Source: a virus
IMG/VR virus record: IMGVR_UViG_3300030098_001118
Span: 1 to 38,001 of that record
Reading direction: 5' to 3' (one strand)
Length of the DNA stretch: 38,001 bases
Below are positions 19,360 through 29,436 of the stretch, piece after piece. Position 1 is the stretch's first letter; every line of letters begins with the position of its first letter. The notes beneath the pieces were generated by a model that worked only from the letters and a program-made list of their open reading frames with translations, was not told where the DNA came from and ran no database searches. A program made the position numbers and the translations under genes.

Positions 19360-19548
19360 CTACTTTCCAAACGGTCTGCCACCTTCAATGGCATTCCCTA
19401 ATTTAGTTGAACGCAAATAAGAAGCGTTAGCTTTAGCAGCACGTTCCATATCCGCTTTATTCATGTTAGAAGAAGAATCATACGGTTGACCATCATCCTG
19501 ACCACCAAACGTATCTTCAAAACTTCCGTAACCTTCAAATTTTGGCAT
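19360..19548 (-). CDS. Small late protein, unknown
   Basis: 62 residues with FEGYGSFEDTFGGQDDGQ and a helix AKANASYLRSTKLGNA. TTAGGAGG precedes the ATG and follows the TGGGACA element at 19563. Disordered N-terminus. Possibly a minor virion component. Confidence 0.65.
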   Translation of the reverse strand: MPKFEGYGSFEDTFGGQDDGQPYDSSSNMNKADMERAAKANASYLRSTKLGNAIEGGRPFGK

Positions 19549-19562
19549 AATCGCCTCCTAAT

Positions 19563-19582
19563 CTATATATAAACTGTCCCAC
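19563..19582 (-). promoter_or_regulatory. TGGGACA...TATAG element before the lysis genes
   Basis: Minus strand: TAG stop of the endolysin, then TGGGACA, a shorter spacer and TATAG. The spacer (7) is shorter than the 12-13 of the other copies, so it is a variant. It precedes the basic-protein/holin cluster. Confidence 0.4.
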
Positions 19583-20349
19583 TACGAGAACAACATCTTC
19601 CAAGTCTGCGGGCCTACTATTGAGTCAACAATTAAGAAATCCCTGTACCTATGTTGGAAAGCTCTAACACCTCTAGCGGTTTTAGCTCCAAATATTCCGT
19701 CTACAGGACCAGGGTCGTACCCAAGTTCCTTCAAACGCTGTTGAACGGCTCGTACAGCCTCTCCACGGCTCCTACGCCTCTTAGATAATGGTTTCTTTAC
19801 TAAAGTCGCTCTAAGGCGATCTAAATGCGCTTTAACGCCATCCCATTCCTGACGAGAAATGTTTTTATCTGACGTAGGCATACCAGCTTGAAGCCAGTTA
19901 TACAAAAAAGAGCCAGGACAAGCAGTAGATGCAAGATCACGATGCCCTTTGACCCACAACTTAAAGCTGTAACGCTTTTGAATCTCTCCAACTAGCCATC
20001 GAATAGACTCTAATGTTTTTTCAGGAACTACTTCATCGCCGTTCCCTGTATAACAAATAGATTCTGTTCTAGTGTTCCAAGGTCGTGTAGCAGCAGATAC
20101 TATACCTGCTCCACGGCCTTCATATATAACACCTTGTTCGTCTACTAGCCAGTTGTACGCTATTGCGTTATATCCCAGCCTGACGACATGGTGCTTTTCA
20201 AAAGCTTGCACAGCATTAATGCCTTTAGGGCCATTCTTCACCCCTGAATGATGCAAAGCTATACCTTTAACTTTTTTCTTATTCAACCAAGATGGGCTGT
20301 TCCTAAAAGGGCGAGCGTTCCATCCTGCTCTGCTAATTATTGTTCTCAT
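19582..20349 (-). CDS. Endolysin: N-acetylmuramoyl-L-alanine amidase with PG-binding domain
   Basis: 255 residues. Amidase_2/PGRP domain (~1-157): IALHHSG carries the first zinc His (33/34), IAYNWLVD the Tyr, and KGHRDLASTACPG the second His (136) and Cys144. A C-terminal peptidoglycan-binding type 1 domain (~195-255) has GEAVRAVQQRLKELGYDPGP and FGAKTARGVRAFQ. Cuts the amide link between muramic acid and the stem peptide. Overlaps the large ejection-type gene by 4 bases. Confidence 0.95.
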   Translation of the reverse strand: MRTIISRAGWNARPFRNSPSWLNKKKVKGIALHHSGVKNGPKGINAVQAFEKHHVVRLGYNAIAYNWLVDEQGVIYEGRGAGIVSAATRPWNTRTESICYTGNGDEVVPEKTLESIRWLVGEIQKRYSFKLWVKGHRDLASTACPGSFLYNWLQAGMPTSDKNISRQEWDGVKAHLDRLRATLVKKPLSKRRRSRGEAVRAVQQRLKELGYDPGPVDGIFGAKTARGVRAFQHRYRDFLIVDSIVGPQTWKMLFS

Positions 20350-23300
20350 CGTTGTCTCAATTCTATATCAATGATGTCTTGTAACGCTTTCTGCGCTTCT
20401 CTTTGCCTACGAATAAACTCACTACGTTTACTAGCAGGTGTATTAATCCTTAAGCCAGTACCCAGAAATGTGTTCATCCAAGTAGTCACAACAGCATCTT
20501 GTTTCGGCCCTTCATTAGGGACTAATCTCCTAAGCCTTCCTATCAAAGGAAGGAATTGGTCTACGCTGTAGATGTCTTTATCTGTCATAACAATGTCTCC
20601 ACCTTTTGACTTTTTAGCCAAACCAGTTAATAAGAGAGCTTCTTTAATTACAGGAGCATTAGCCCAAATAGGGGCTTGTTGATATCTGTCGCTAAACGGA
20701 ATACCACCAAATACCTGTTTACCTAACATTAGTTCAATCGGTAGCTTTACAGGGGGCAAAGCAGACTCTAACCCGATTCTACCTAACCCTTGGATTCCGC
20801 CTTTAACGTCATAAATGCTTTCCATATCTTTCGTTATCTTTTGCATGTCTCTGAAAGGCAAATCAGGCATGACATAGACTCTGTTACCTTGATGAGTAAA
20901 CGGTAAGCGTATACCCATGTTCTCACCAAAGTAATGTGGAACCATGTTCTCCATAGGTGAAGTCAATTCAAGTTCTTCTTTGACTTGTTGCAACCTAGCC
21001 CAAGCTTTAGGGTTCTTACCTATTGATTCAACTAAGATAGGTAATATGTTGCGTTGCCATGTCCAGAAAGGAATAACCTTTTTGACTTTACGCTCAAATG
21101 CTGACAAATCTCCATAATCAAAATGGTATTTAGTTACGGCAGCAACAGCATCCTCTAACGTGTCTCCCGCCATCATGTTGTTGTGCGCTAACGCACCACG
21201 CAACATAAATTCAGAATCAGAGTTTCTAGCACGAACCCAGTTCATAGGTTTCCAATCAGCTCTCCAAGGCTTCATAGAACCTTGTCGCCAAGCGCTACCT
21301 CGAACAGCTCCCAACTGGTCTAACGTAGTTTGTATTTCTTGAGTTACCTGACCTTGACCAGCAACACCAGTTTCATACCATTCTCTAAATATCCTTAACT
21401 CTTCCAAGTCAACATTCTGAGGCCCACCCATACGGCGTATCGGGCCTTTAAGCTGAATAGTGTTACCTTCCTCTATTAAGAGCCTTAAACCACGCAAAAC
21501 GTTTCCGTTACCTTTAGCATTAGCTATTTTCCGTATTTCTCTAACTCGTGCATGTTGATACATTGGCACTTCGTTAATTTGGTTATTAATCCACATACCG
21601 CCTAACTGGTTTCGCATAAAGAAACCAGGACTAGTAACAGCTTGGGCTTTCCAATAGTTCAAGAATGTGTCATAACCTTTCCAGAAAGAACTAAGTGCAT
21701 CTGGGTCTTGTATCTTACCTAAAGCAGCCATAGCGTTCGCTAACAGCTCAACTGTATCATCGTCAAATTCTCCAACAAATGCTTTCCCCTCAAACGCTCG
21801 TATAGCACGAGCGCTTTTGAGGTTTCTTGTGTTTCCTAACGGACCTCTTGATGATATAGGGGTTAGTTTAAGAAGGAAATCATTCAAAGCCCCACCATAC
21901 GCATCAAATAAGGTATTTTGTGACCTAGCCTTACTTAACTCCTTGATAGCTTCTTCTTGATCGGTAATATAAGCCATCCTCGTTGATAGTTGTTTCTCTG
22001 TTTTGCCCATTTGAATTTCAGCTTGAATGCTTTCAGACAAAGCAGTATGTTTCTGGTTAATCATTGCGATTTGTTCGTTCAATTCATCAACCGTTATTTG
22101 TTTAGCATCAAACTTTGCTTTCAAGTTAGCCATCTTGCGTTTCCACTCATCTGTTATGTCTTGCAAAGCAGCAATGTTAGCTTCATTAGCATCCAGTAAT
22201 TGCTGTCGCTTACCAATAAGCTTTGTTAACATTTCTTGAGAAGGACCATCAAGGTCATTAATTCCTGTCGTGTTTTTAATCAACTGTTCTATTTCCCTAA
22301 TCTGGTCATCAATAGCAGTTATCCCAGAAACGTCTCGTATTAATACAATACCTTCTTCAATGTTTTTAATAGCAGCAAGTGAACCGCTATACAAACGGCC
22401 TTCACCTAATTGTTTTTGCAATTTCCGAAGCTCAGAAACTTGCTCAACCCAATCATCTATAGTGCGTACATCATCCAATATTTGTTTAGCAGTATCTGGG
22501 TCTTTCTTCGCTGCGACTCTTGCAGCGGTCTTCATACGCTTAGTTAAATTTTTCAATTCCCTTTGTACAGGAGTTACAAAGTTAACCCTAGATATTTTGC
22601 GACCATTTCTCGTAATCTTATACGCAGTGTCTTTCACTACCTCATCAGATAATTGCTTAAATAAATGAGCTGTTAATACACCTGGCTCCTGCAAGGTATT
22701 GTCCATCCAGTTTAAGTTCAATGCTTCTACACTTGACTTTCCTGCAACAATCGCTTCGTCCAACTCATCTAACATGCTCTTAAATTGAGCTTTTGTAGCT
22801 GACTGGCCATCGATAGCGTTTAACACATCTACGATAGCTTGGCGTAATGTGGTCAAACTATTAACAGTTTCAGCAATGTCATTAATCGCTAACCCAGCTT
22901 GTTCAGAATTTTTCAAATACTGTGCATGGTCTACCAAAGAACTTATGAACAAACGATCACCAGCGCCAGGTTTAGCGGAAGGAGGCCTAAGCAACTCAAA
23001 CACATCCAAACTCATTTTGTACTCATCAGGCATTTTTGTCGCATTAGGGTCAAGCAAGACATTCATAAAGGAACGAATCTCGTCTATTTGACGTTGAGCT
23101 TCGGCAACTTCCGCATTGAGGCGATTAAAGTTCTCAGCTTCTTGTTTAGCCATAGCGCTAACACCGTCAGGATTTTTAGCTACAGCTTCCTCAAATTCCG
23201 CTAATCTTGCTGCATACCTCTCAAGAATATCTTGCTCTCTAGCTACTCTCGCTGTTAGTTGATCTATTTTCTTTTTGCCAGAACCAAGTAATCGTTCCAT

Positions 23301-25586
23301 ACGATTATTCAAAGTGTTAGCCCTAAATCCAAAGAAAGGAACTTGTTTACCTTTTGACATTGCTTTCGCTACTTGTAGACGGCCAGGGATATTAACAGTA
23401 ACTCCAGCATTATCTAAAGTAGCTAAGAACATGCGCTCACGCAACAAAGCAGACGATTGGTTAATGTATTTCTGAACAGCTTTCTGAACATCATCCCCAT
23501 CTTCTACACGAACAAATATATTTTTGTAATCATCGCCCAACTGCTGTTTACCTATATCATCCATTTGCTGGCGGATAGAACCACCTGTGCCAACGTCTTC
23601 CAAACGTTGCCCCAAGTATCTATTAGTTATACGACTGCCCCTATATCCAACAGAATCAGCGTATTCAAACACAACACCAGTGGGTAGATTAAGTAATTCT
23701 TCAAACACCTCATCCATAGGTCGAGCTGTGCCAAATTCAGATTTCAAATCAACGTTATTCTTACGAGCAGCTTTAATTATCATGTCATCAGTAATAGCTT
23801 CCTCAAATGGTACAAGACCAGCTTGAACCGCTGGTCTACCTTCAGCTGCTTTACGCAATTTTCTGATTCTACTAGTAGGCGCATACATTCTAATTTTACT
23901 CATTTGCCCTACAAGGCCAGACGAGTTAGACATACCCAAAGCCTGATTAATCGTAAGTAAATCCTTCTTAGGCGTAACTCCTGCAACAATATCTTCAGCA
24001 TCAACCTCGTTAAGATAACGAGGAACATAAAACTCGTCTTTGAAATCAATCAAATCTACTTTAACACCATAAGGTTCTAACTGTTTCTGTAATCGCTTCC
24101 CAGCGTTTTCCCAAAAATCTTGCGCTGCTTTATGCAACGCACGAGCCTCTGGAGTGTTACCCATTGCGTCAACTACTTTAGGGTTAGCAGCAAACTCTAA
24201 CCCGCTTGCATTATCCAACTGCGGTCCCAAAGCAGGAACAGAAACCTCAAAAGGTTCCTCCGCATAGTTGTATATCAACTTGTTGAAATCTATACCTAAC
24301 TCATCAGCTTGTACACGCAAATCTTTTAAGTTCTCCAATGTGTAATGTTGCCATTTGATAACTTCAGAGTTAGCTGTTGATGCACCCTTATACGCAACAC
24401 GCAAATAATCATAAGCATTTAACGCATCTTGATTCCCCTTAGACATTTCCTTACCCAAGTTACGAACAGCTTGATTATAGTCCCCCTGAGTTCCCATCAT
24501 CTTACTCATCGTCTGACCAAATTTCGTAGCAGCTGTAGCCCCAAACGCTGCACCAAACAAACCAGCAGAAACCTTAACAAAGTTAGCAGAACCAGGAATA
24601 TAAAATTTAGTTTGCACAGGCATACGCATAGCCTGACGAGCAGGCCTACTAAACGCAGTAGCCTTAGCAGCTTTATTTGCACGAATATTAGCAATCTTCG
24701 TTACAGCTTTATTTATGTTACCTGTTTTAGAGAAATCATAAGAACGTTCACCGTTCTTTAACCAAGGATTATTCTTACCTTTCATAAACTCAGGCAAGTT
24801 AGCTTCAGGTAATTGCTTCACACGCCTACCATCAAGATACCTGCCAATATTACCTGAACGATCAAGCTTGCGAAGAGGGCGTTCAATAATGCTTCTACTA
24901 ATACGACCAGTACCAGGCAAAGTAAACCCAATACCCACACGCATACCCACTTCTTTCAACGCATCATCACCAGCAGAAAGAACAGACCCTTTAGAAAGAA
25001 CACGACCTTGCGCTTTCAACAAATCATCTGCCTTAGTAACGTTCCCCGCCGCTCTGTATATCTTAGATGCTTCACCTAAAGCATCAGCGACACGTTTAGG
25101 GTTAGTGTAACGAGCAGCGATAGCGCCACCAGTCAAATATGTCAAAGGGTCCAACGCAATGTCTAAACCTAAACCAACTACGAAATCAAGTGGGCCAGGC
25201 AGATCAACTCCCCAATCACGCAATACCTCACCCATCATCATGTTGTCACCAACCTGATTCCACCAATCAGAAGCACTGAACCCTTCACCAGATAGCAAGT
25301 CACCAGTTTCTTTAATCGTTGAAACTATAAGGGCTCGAGGTTTATCAATAATAGATATAACGTCACCCAAAGCACCTAAGAAACCACCGCCACCTTTCTT
25401 AGGAGGAGGTGGGCTATACACATACGGTTTAATGTTGTTAGGTTCTTTATACCTGTAGACTTGAGGCTTAGGAGCCTCAATGCCTAACCCCTTAAGTATT
25501 TCTTCACGAGTTTTAAGATTAGGTTTTTCAAATTTAGGTTGAAGCGCATTAAATGCTTTGCTTCTTGGCGTTTCAGGCAAAGCCAT
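20346..25586 (-). CDS. Giant internal virion/ejection protein
   Basis: 1746 residues, the largest gene. The Pro-rich N-terminus is followed by GLGLDIALDPLTYLTGGA, and a hydrophobic Ala/Gly-rich stretch (~330-355, GLFGAAFGATAA) could insert in membrane. Long helical, coiled-coil regions span ~767-840 and ~1089-1220. The C-terminal part (~1235 on) has GFFMRNQLGGMW, SEFMLRGALAHNNMMAG and HFDYGDLSAFERKVKKVIPF, a pattern of large ejected proteins in short-tailed actinophages and other podoviruses as I recall. It has the position and size of T7 gp16. Probably forms the DNA-ejection conduit. Confidence 0.7.
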   Translation of the reverse strand: MALPETPRSKAFNALQPKFEKPNLKTREEILKGLGIEAPKPQVYRYKEPNNIKPYVYSPPPPKKGGGGFLGALGDVISIIDKPRALIVSTIKETGDLLSGEGFSASDWWNQVGDNMMMGEVLRDWGVDLPGPLDFVVGLGLDIALDPLTYLTGGAIAARYTNPKRVADALGEASKIYRAAGNVTKADDLLKAQGRVLSKGSVLSAGDDALKEVGMRVGIGFTLPGTGRISRSIIERPLRKLDRSGNIGRYLDGRRVKQLPEANLPEFMKGKNNPWLKNGERSYDFSKTGNINKAVTKIANIRANKAAKATAFSRPARQAMRMPVQTKFYIPGSANFVKVSAGLFGAAFGATAATKFGQTMSKMMGTQGDYNQAVRNLGKEMSKGNQDALNAYDYLRVAYKGASTANSEVIKWQHYTLENLKDLRVQADELGIDFNKLIYNYAEEPFEVSVPALGPQLDNASGLEFAANPKVVDAMGNTPEARALHKAAQDFWENAGKRLQKQLEPYGVKVDLIDFKDEFYVPRYLNEVDAEDIVAGVTPKKDLLTINQALGMSNSSGLVGQMSKIRMYAPTSRIRKLRKAAEGRPAVQAGLVPFEEAITDDMIIKAARKNNVDLKSEFGTARPMDEVFEELLNLPTGVVFEYADSVGYRGSRITNRYLGQRLEDVGTGGSIRQQMDDIGKQQLGDDYKNIFVRVEDGDDVQKAVQKYINQSSALLRERMFLATLDNAGVTVNIPGRLQVAKAMSKGKQVPFFGFRANTLNNRMERLLGSGKKKIDQLTARVAREQDILERYAARLAEFEEAVAKNPDGVSAMAKQEAENFNRLNAEVAEAQRQIDEIRSFMNVLLDPNATKMPDEYKMSLDVFELLRPPSAKPGAGDRLFISSLVDHAQYLKNSEQAGLAINDIAETVNSLTTLRQAIVDVLNAIDGQSATKAQFKSMLDELDEAIVAGKSSVEALNLNWMDNTLQEPGVLTAHLFKQLSDEVVKDTAYKITRNGRKISRVNFVTPVQRELKNLTKRMKTAARVAAKKDPDTAKQILDDVRTIDDWVEQVSELRKLQKQLGEGRLYSGSLAAIKNIEEGIVLIRDVSGITAIDDQIREIEQLIKNTTGINDLDGPSQEMLTKLIGKRQQLLDANEANIAALQDITDEWKRKMANLKAKFDAKQITVDELNEQIAMINQKHTALSESIQAEIQMGKTEKQLSTRMAYITDQEEAIKELSKARSQNTLFDAYGGALNDFLLKLTPISSRGPLGNTRNLKSARAIRAFEGKAFVGEFDDDTVELLANAMAALGKIQDPDALSSFWKGYDTFLNYWKAQAVTSPGFFMRNQLGGMWINNQINEVPMYQHARVREIRKIANAKGNGNVLRGLRLLIEEGNTIQLKGPIRRMGGPQNVDLEELRIFREWYETGVAGQGQVTQEIQTTLDQLGAVRGSAWRQGSMKPWRADWKPMNWVRARNSDSEFMLRGALAHNNMMAGDTLEDAVAAVTKYHFDYGDLSAFERKVKKVIPFWTWQRNILPILVESIGKNPKAWARLQQVKEELELTSPMENMVPHYFGENMGIRLPFTHQGNRVYVMPDLPFRDMQKITKDMESIYDVKGGIQGLGRIGLESALPPVKLPIELMLGKQVFGGIPFSDRYQQAPIWANAPVIKEALLLTGLAKKSKGGDIVMTDKDIYSVDQFLPLIGRLRRLVPNEGPKQDAVVTTWMNTFLGTGLRINTPASKRSEFIRRQREAQKALQDIIDIELRQR

Positions 25587-25589
25587 TAG

Positions 25590-27008
25590 TTACCTCAATG
25601 CTTCTGCTTCTTGCATCTTTAGATAATCTTGTACAGTTTCAATAGGAAGATTAAAGTCTGTTCCAGAAGGATTATAGAATGACGGTTGGCCACCAAAGTT
25701 AGCAGGAGCTTCAATGTAGCCAGAACTAATAGCTTGATTAATACTCATAGGAACTTCACCAAATTGAGTCGGAACCATAATAGTGGCTTCTTGTTGTGGT
25801 GTAGGAGCTAAAGCAGCGCCAATAATATCATCCATTGCTCCTGTTCTGTATAACGCAACAGCTTCCGCTGGGTCAGTAACACCAAAGTATGCACCTGCCG
25901 TAATCGCTCTTTGATTCTCAAGCTCCTCTGCTTGTTGCGCTCTACGCAACGCTGCAGCAGCTTGAGCCTCTGCTTTCTGTTGGGCAATAGAAGCTTCAAT
26001 ATCTGAAATAGCTTGTGAGTCTCGAGCAAACTGAATGTTTGCCATTTCTTCAGCCAAACTTGACTCAGCTTGTTGTAAGCCAGCAGCAATAGCCCTACCA
26101 GATTCAGAGTTACTAAACTCCAACATTTGATTACTAATGAAGCTCATATTGTTAAGCAAGTCAGCACCACTTTGTTGTTGGGAGAACAACATGTCTTTTG
26201 TCGCACCTGTTGCTGAATCAAATGTTTCCCTGTTGGGAGTAATACCCAAATCAGCAAGCGTGTCTAACGCTAAACTTTCCCTGTTACCAGTTCCTTGCAA
26301 GGCCTGATTAAAACGCTGATCTCTTTGTTGTCTGCGCTCGTTATACATCATGCCGATGTTTGCTAGATCAGCTTGGTATTGTTCTTTACGTTCTGCGTCC
26401 ATTGTGCCAAGATAATCTTTGATTGAGTCAAATTTGTCTTGAGCAAATTGTTCTTGATTAGCGAACATTTCCTCATACAAACCTTTACGTTGGTTTTGGA
26501 GGTCAGTTAATCCTGAGCTAAATGGGTCGGTAGGACTTTTAGTTTCTTGATCTTGGGTTTCTTGCGGTGTCTTTGTGAACTCAGGCAACGTTCGACCGTA
26601 ACCTAAATACCCAGCTCCTCTTAAGTCAGCGTATGTTTGTCCACCTTCAAAAGGTATTCCACCTCTTCGCCCATCCTTACCAGGTTGTCGCCTGTCAACA
26701 TCGTTTCTTCCCCCTTGCCTGCCCCCTTGACCAGGAACCCTAGAAGAAGCATAAGTATTCTCAAGAGTTCTGGACATTAAACCAGGTTCTAGATTGTAAG
26801 GTGCAGCTACTTGTGCAGCGTTACTTCCTGCAACAGAACCAGGTCCACTTGCACCAGCAGCAGCTGAATTACGAGCAAGGAAATCAGCGTATTCTTTCGC
26901 TTCTCGTGTAGTAGCACCCTCAGCACGCAAACGTGACTGCTCAGGAGTCAAATCAAATAAACTTGCATCTTCGTTTGGCTTGCCTCCAACATTAGTTTGT
27001 TTTGCCAT
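25590..27008 (-). CDS. Internal virion protein, coiled-coil
   Basis: 472 residues. Disordered Gly/Arg-rich N-terminal third (PGQGGRQGGRNDVDRRQ), then a long Gln/Glu/Ala-rich helical region (~175-370; EEMANIQFARDSQAISDIEA) and a compact C-terminus. No enzyme motif. Sits between a 150-residue and a 1746-residue virion gene, the layout of the three podovirus ejection proteins; would correspond to T7 gp15 by position. Confidence 0.65.
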   Translation of the reverse strand: MAKQTNVGGKPNEDASLFDLTPEQSRLRAEGATTREAKEYADFLARNSAAAGASGPGSVAGSNAAQVAAPYNLEPGLMSRTLENTYASSRVPGQGGRQGGRNDVDRRQPGKDGRRGGIPFEGGQTYADLRGAGYLGYGRTLPEFTKTPQETQDQETKSPTDPFSSGLTDLQNQRKGLYEEMFANQEQFAQDKFDSIKDYLGTMDAERKEQYQADLANIGMMYNERRQQRDQRFNQALQGTGNRESLALDTLADLGITPNRETFDSATGATKDMLFSQQQSGADLLNNMSFISNQMLEFSNSESGRAIAAGLQQAESSLAEEMANIQFARDSQAISDIEASIAQQKAEAQAAAALRRAQQAEELENQRAITAGAYFGVTDPAEAVALYRTGAMDDIIGAALAPTPQQEATIMVPTQFGEVPMSINQAISSGYIEAPANFGGQPSFYNPSGTDFNLPIETVQDYLKMQEAEALR

Positions 27009-27460
27009 TACGCTGCACCTCCACGTTTATTAACCAAATTAGCGACCAAAGCTTGATACTGCTGTCCAGTCAACTGCGACTTCAAATCAGACAAATTAGC
27101 CATCAACTGGTCATCAGAAATATACGAACGCTCAATCTGCTCATTAAAATCCTCAAACGACCTATTCATGTTCCGCAAATTATCACTGATAGCTCTATTA
27201 GCGCCACGCTGATATAACCCGCTGTCTAACATGCCACGCCTATTGAACTGGCCTGGCAATGCACGAGCTATATCTTCTCGCTGTCTACCATAATCTTCAG
27301 TCGTTCTAGCAAATTGACGGCCAAGAGCCTCTCGATTGTACTGGTTCATTCCCAACTGCTTCATAGTATCAAATGAAGCTTGACGAAAATTAGGAGCTGT
27401 ACGCCCAGCATTACCACCAAATGTCGCTGCGGCTATGTCTGCGTAACCTGTTATTGCCAT
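27008..27460 (-). CDS. Small internal virion protein
   Basis: 150 residues, helical, Gln/Asn/Arg-rich (FARTTEDYGRQREDIARALP; GQFNRRGMLDSGLYQRGANR). The RRGM-x-DSG-x-Y motif recurs in small virion proteins of this type. GTAGGAGG directly before the ATG and overlapping the TGGGACA/AGTAG element. First of three ejection-type genes. Confidence 0.65.
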   Translation of the reverse strand: MAITGYADIAAATFGGNAGRTAPNFRQASFDTMKQLGMNQYNREALGRQFARTTEDYGRQREDIARALPGQFNRRGMLDSGLYQRGANRAISDNLRNMNRSFEDFNEQIERSYISDDQLMANLSDLKSQLTGQQYQALVANLVNKRGGAA

Positions 27461-27468
27461 GTTTCCTC

Positions 27469-27493
27469 CTACTTAAAGACTGTTTTGTCCCGC
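27469..27493 (-). promoter_or_regulatory. TGGGACA-like element before the ejection genes
   Basis: Minus strand GCGGGACA, 12 bases, AGTAG, then GAGG and the ATG of the 150-residue gene. It overlaps the 3' end of the zinc-motif mini-gene. Matches the plus-strand 4510 copy in its AGTAGGAG end. Confidence 0.45.
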
Positions 27494-27634
27494 TAATTCG
27501 CCACAATGCGTGCATTCACACTCTTTCATGTGGTTCAATAATGCAGCTATACGCACTGCTTGTACGCTAATAAGAAACTCTTGTGGATAACGTGCCTGTA
27601 TTTCTTTTAATATTGCGTCTGCCGCTATATCCAT
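27473..27634 (-). CDS. 53-residue zinc-motif peptide
   Basis: ATG at 27634 overlaps the fibre-gene stop (TAATG); TAA at 27473 lies 12 bases before the next ATG. N-terminal amphipathic helix (AILKEIQARYPQEFLISVQA), then NHMKECECTHCGE with Cys39, Cys41, Cys44 and His36/His43 as a probable zinc site. Coding is supported by exact coupling and the metal motif. Perhaps an assembly factor for the fibres or ejection proteins (position only). Confidence 0.65.
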   Translation of the reverse strand: MDIAADAILKEIQARYPQEFLISVQAVRIAALLNHMKECECTHCGELAGQNSL

Positions 27635-29436
27635 TATCCTGCCTCCAATGCTTCTATACGTTCTTTCAAGTCTTTAACTATCTTAATCAAAGGAGACACT
27701 AATTGATCGTAGTAGATACCTCTTGGGGTTTCTCCCCAATGCCCCTCATCGTAACGAACAGCGTACTCATAGCCTGCATCGTGCAAACTCTCAGCAGATA
27801 AACCTGCTTCAAGAGGAACAGACGCATCATCGTCAATACCCCTAAACTTGATAGGTCTAGCATCTAGTATTTGATACGCTTCCTCTAAAGGTAAATCTTC
27901 TATGTCTTTTTTGAAGCGCTCACTAGAAACATATTCCATTACTTGACGATCAGAGTCTCTTGAACGCAATGTCCAATATCCACCTGACGAAAACGTTGAA
28001 CCTTGACCTAAATAGAATTTATCCCACGCATAGTTTTCAGCGCCTAACTTAAGCCCTTCGTTAGTTCTAGGAGCTAAACCTGTGTTCCATAACCATAGTT
28101 CTTCTGAACCATCAGCGGAGAAATAAATGTTTCCATTCGAATAATCTAAATGTATTTGATGACCGCTACTGTTGGCTCCAGCACGCAAATACAAATCACC
28201 ATTAGTCCCACCAGACACATAAGTGTGAGTGCCATCTGACATTATTACATACTCAGAGCCAGTAGATGCCATCCCAGCAGTACGCATACCAACATAGCTA
28301 CTACTAAATGTTTGACCGAGCACAATACCGCTATCAGCTCCAGCCGCATTCACAGTCAAATTCGTTCCATCAAACACCAAATTAGAAGAACCAGCAAAAG
28401 CAGTACTGTTGTTATATTGCACTTGCGTGTCAGACCCAGCAGCAGTACCAGTCGGACCAGTCGGACCCGTTGGACCAGTAGGTCCAGTGGGTCCAGTGCC
28501 ACCAGCGGGACCAGTCGGACCTGCGGGTCCAGCAGGTCCAGTAGGACCATCGGGACCGTCAGGGCCAGCAGGCCCAGTCGGACCTGTAGGACCAGTACCA
28601 CCTGCGGGTCCAGTGGGACCAGCAGGACCAGTCGGGCCTGCGGGACCAGCAGGACCATCAGGGCCGTCAGGCCCAGCAGGACCAGCGGGACCGCTAGGTC
28701 CAGCGGGGCCAGTTGGTCCAGTAGGTCCAGTTCCCCCTGGCCCTGTAGGACCAGTCGGCCCTGTAGGCCCAGTAGGGCCAGTTGGACCTGTGGGTCCATT
28801 AGGACCAACTAAAGAAGTTCCAGAACCCCAGTTACCACTTGCTTTAGGTCCAAAGATTTCATTATCACCAGTATCAATATAGAAATCTCCATCTGAACCT
28901 GTAGGACCAGATGGGTCTCCGCTACCGTTTAGTATTTGCGCCCCTGTTGGACCTGTTGGACCCGTTGGACCTGTGGGTCCAGTAGAACCTGTTGGTCCTG
29001 TAGGACCAGCAGGACCAGTGGGACCGTTTGGCCCATCGGGTCCAGTTGGCCCTGTGGGGCCAGCAGGACCAGTGCTACCTGTTGGTCCTGTGTCGCCTTG
29101 TGGACCTTGTGGACCTTGAGGCCCAGTTGGACCGCTTGGCCCTGTTGGGCCAGCGGGACCAGAAGGACCAGCGGGACCAGAGGGTCCGCTAGGTCCAGTC
29201 GGACCAGATGAACCAGTGTCACCTTTAGAAGCTAACGTCTGCCAATATGAAGTGTCACCAGGCGTATTACCTGTTGTAGCTTGCCTAGCTACATAGGAAG
29301 AACCGTTATACGAAACTACATCGCCTGCTTGATACGCAGTTGCAGCTGAATATGTTCCCTCATAGTCAGGACCATTGGTCATGGTTATAGCAACTTGTGG
29401 TCCTAGTAGTTTGGTATATTGTATATCTTTAGGCAT
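27634..29436 (-). CDS. Collagen-like tail fibre with self-cleaving S74 chaperone
   Basis: 600 residues. N-terminal CBM5/12-like module (~29-70: [17 protein letters not shown]...W). Two Gly-Pro-x collagen blocks (~73-165 and ~210-340), separated by a short globular part ([15 protein letters not shown]) that occurs in many collagen-type phage fibres. A beta-rich region follows, then the C-terminal intramolecular chaperone (~504-600: [18 protein letters not shown]) with the Ser/Lys pair for autocleavage after trimer folding. The probable host-recognition fibre. The GPT codons are highly repetitive at DNA level, so length variation by recombination is likely. Confidence 0.9.
   Translation of the reverse strand: MPKDIQYTKLLGPQVAITMTNGPDYEGTYSAATAYQAGDVVSYNGSSYVARQATTGNTPGDTSYWQTLASKGDTGSSGPTGPSGPSGPAGPSGPAGPTGPSGPTGPQGPQGPQGDTGPTGSTGPAGPTGPTGPDGPNGPTGPAGPTGPTGSTGPTGPTGPTGPTGAQILNGSGDPSGPTGSDGDFYIDTGDNEIFGPKASGNWGSGTSLVGPNGPTGPTGPTGPTGPTGPTGPGGTGPTGPTGPAGPSGPAGPAGPDGPDGPAGPAGPTGPAGPTGPAGGTGPTGPTGPAGPDGPDGPTGPAGPAGPTGPAGGTGPTGPTGPTGPTGPTGTAAGSDTQVQYNNSTAFAGSSNLVFDGTNLTVNAAGADSGIVLGQTFSSSYVGMRTAGMASTGSEYVIMSDGTHTYVSGGTNGDLYLRAGANSSGHQIHLDYSNGNIYFSADGSEELWLWNTGLAPRTNEGLKLGAENYAWDKFYLGQGSTFSSGGYWTLRSRDSDRQVMEYVSSERFKKDIEDLPLEEAYQILDARPIKFRGIDDDASVPLEAGLSAESLHDAGYEYAVRYDEGHWGETPRGIYYDQLVSPLIKIVKDLKERIEALEAG

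Noticed and set aside
28312-28882. Plus-strand frames of 157-166 codons opposite the collagen-like gene
   Set aside because: They are antisense reflections of the GPx codon repeats (giving PVG or SRT repeats) and not independent genes.
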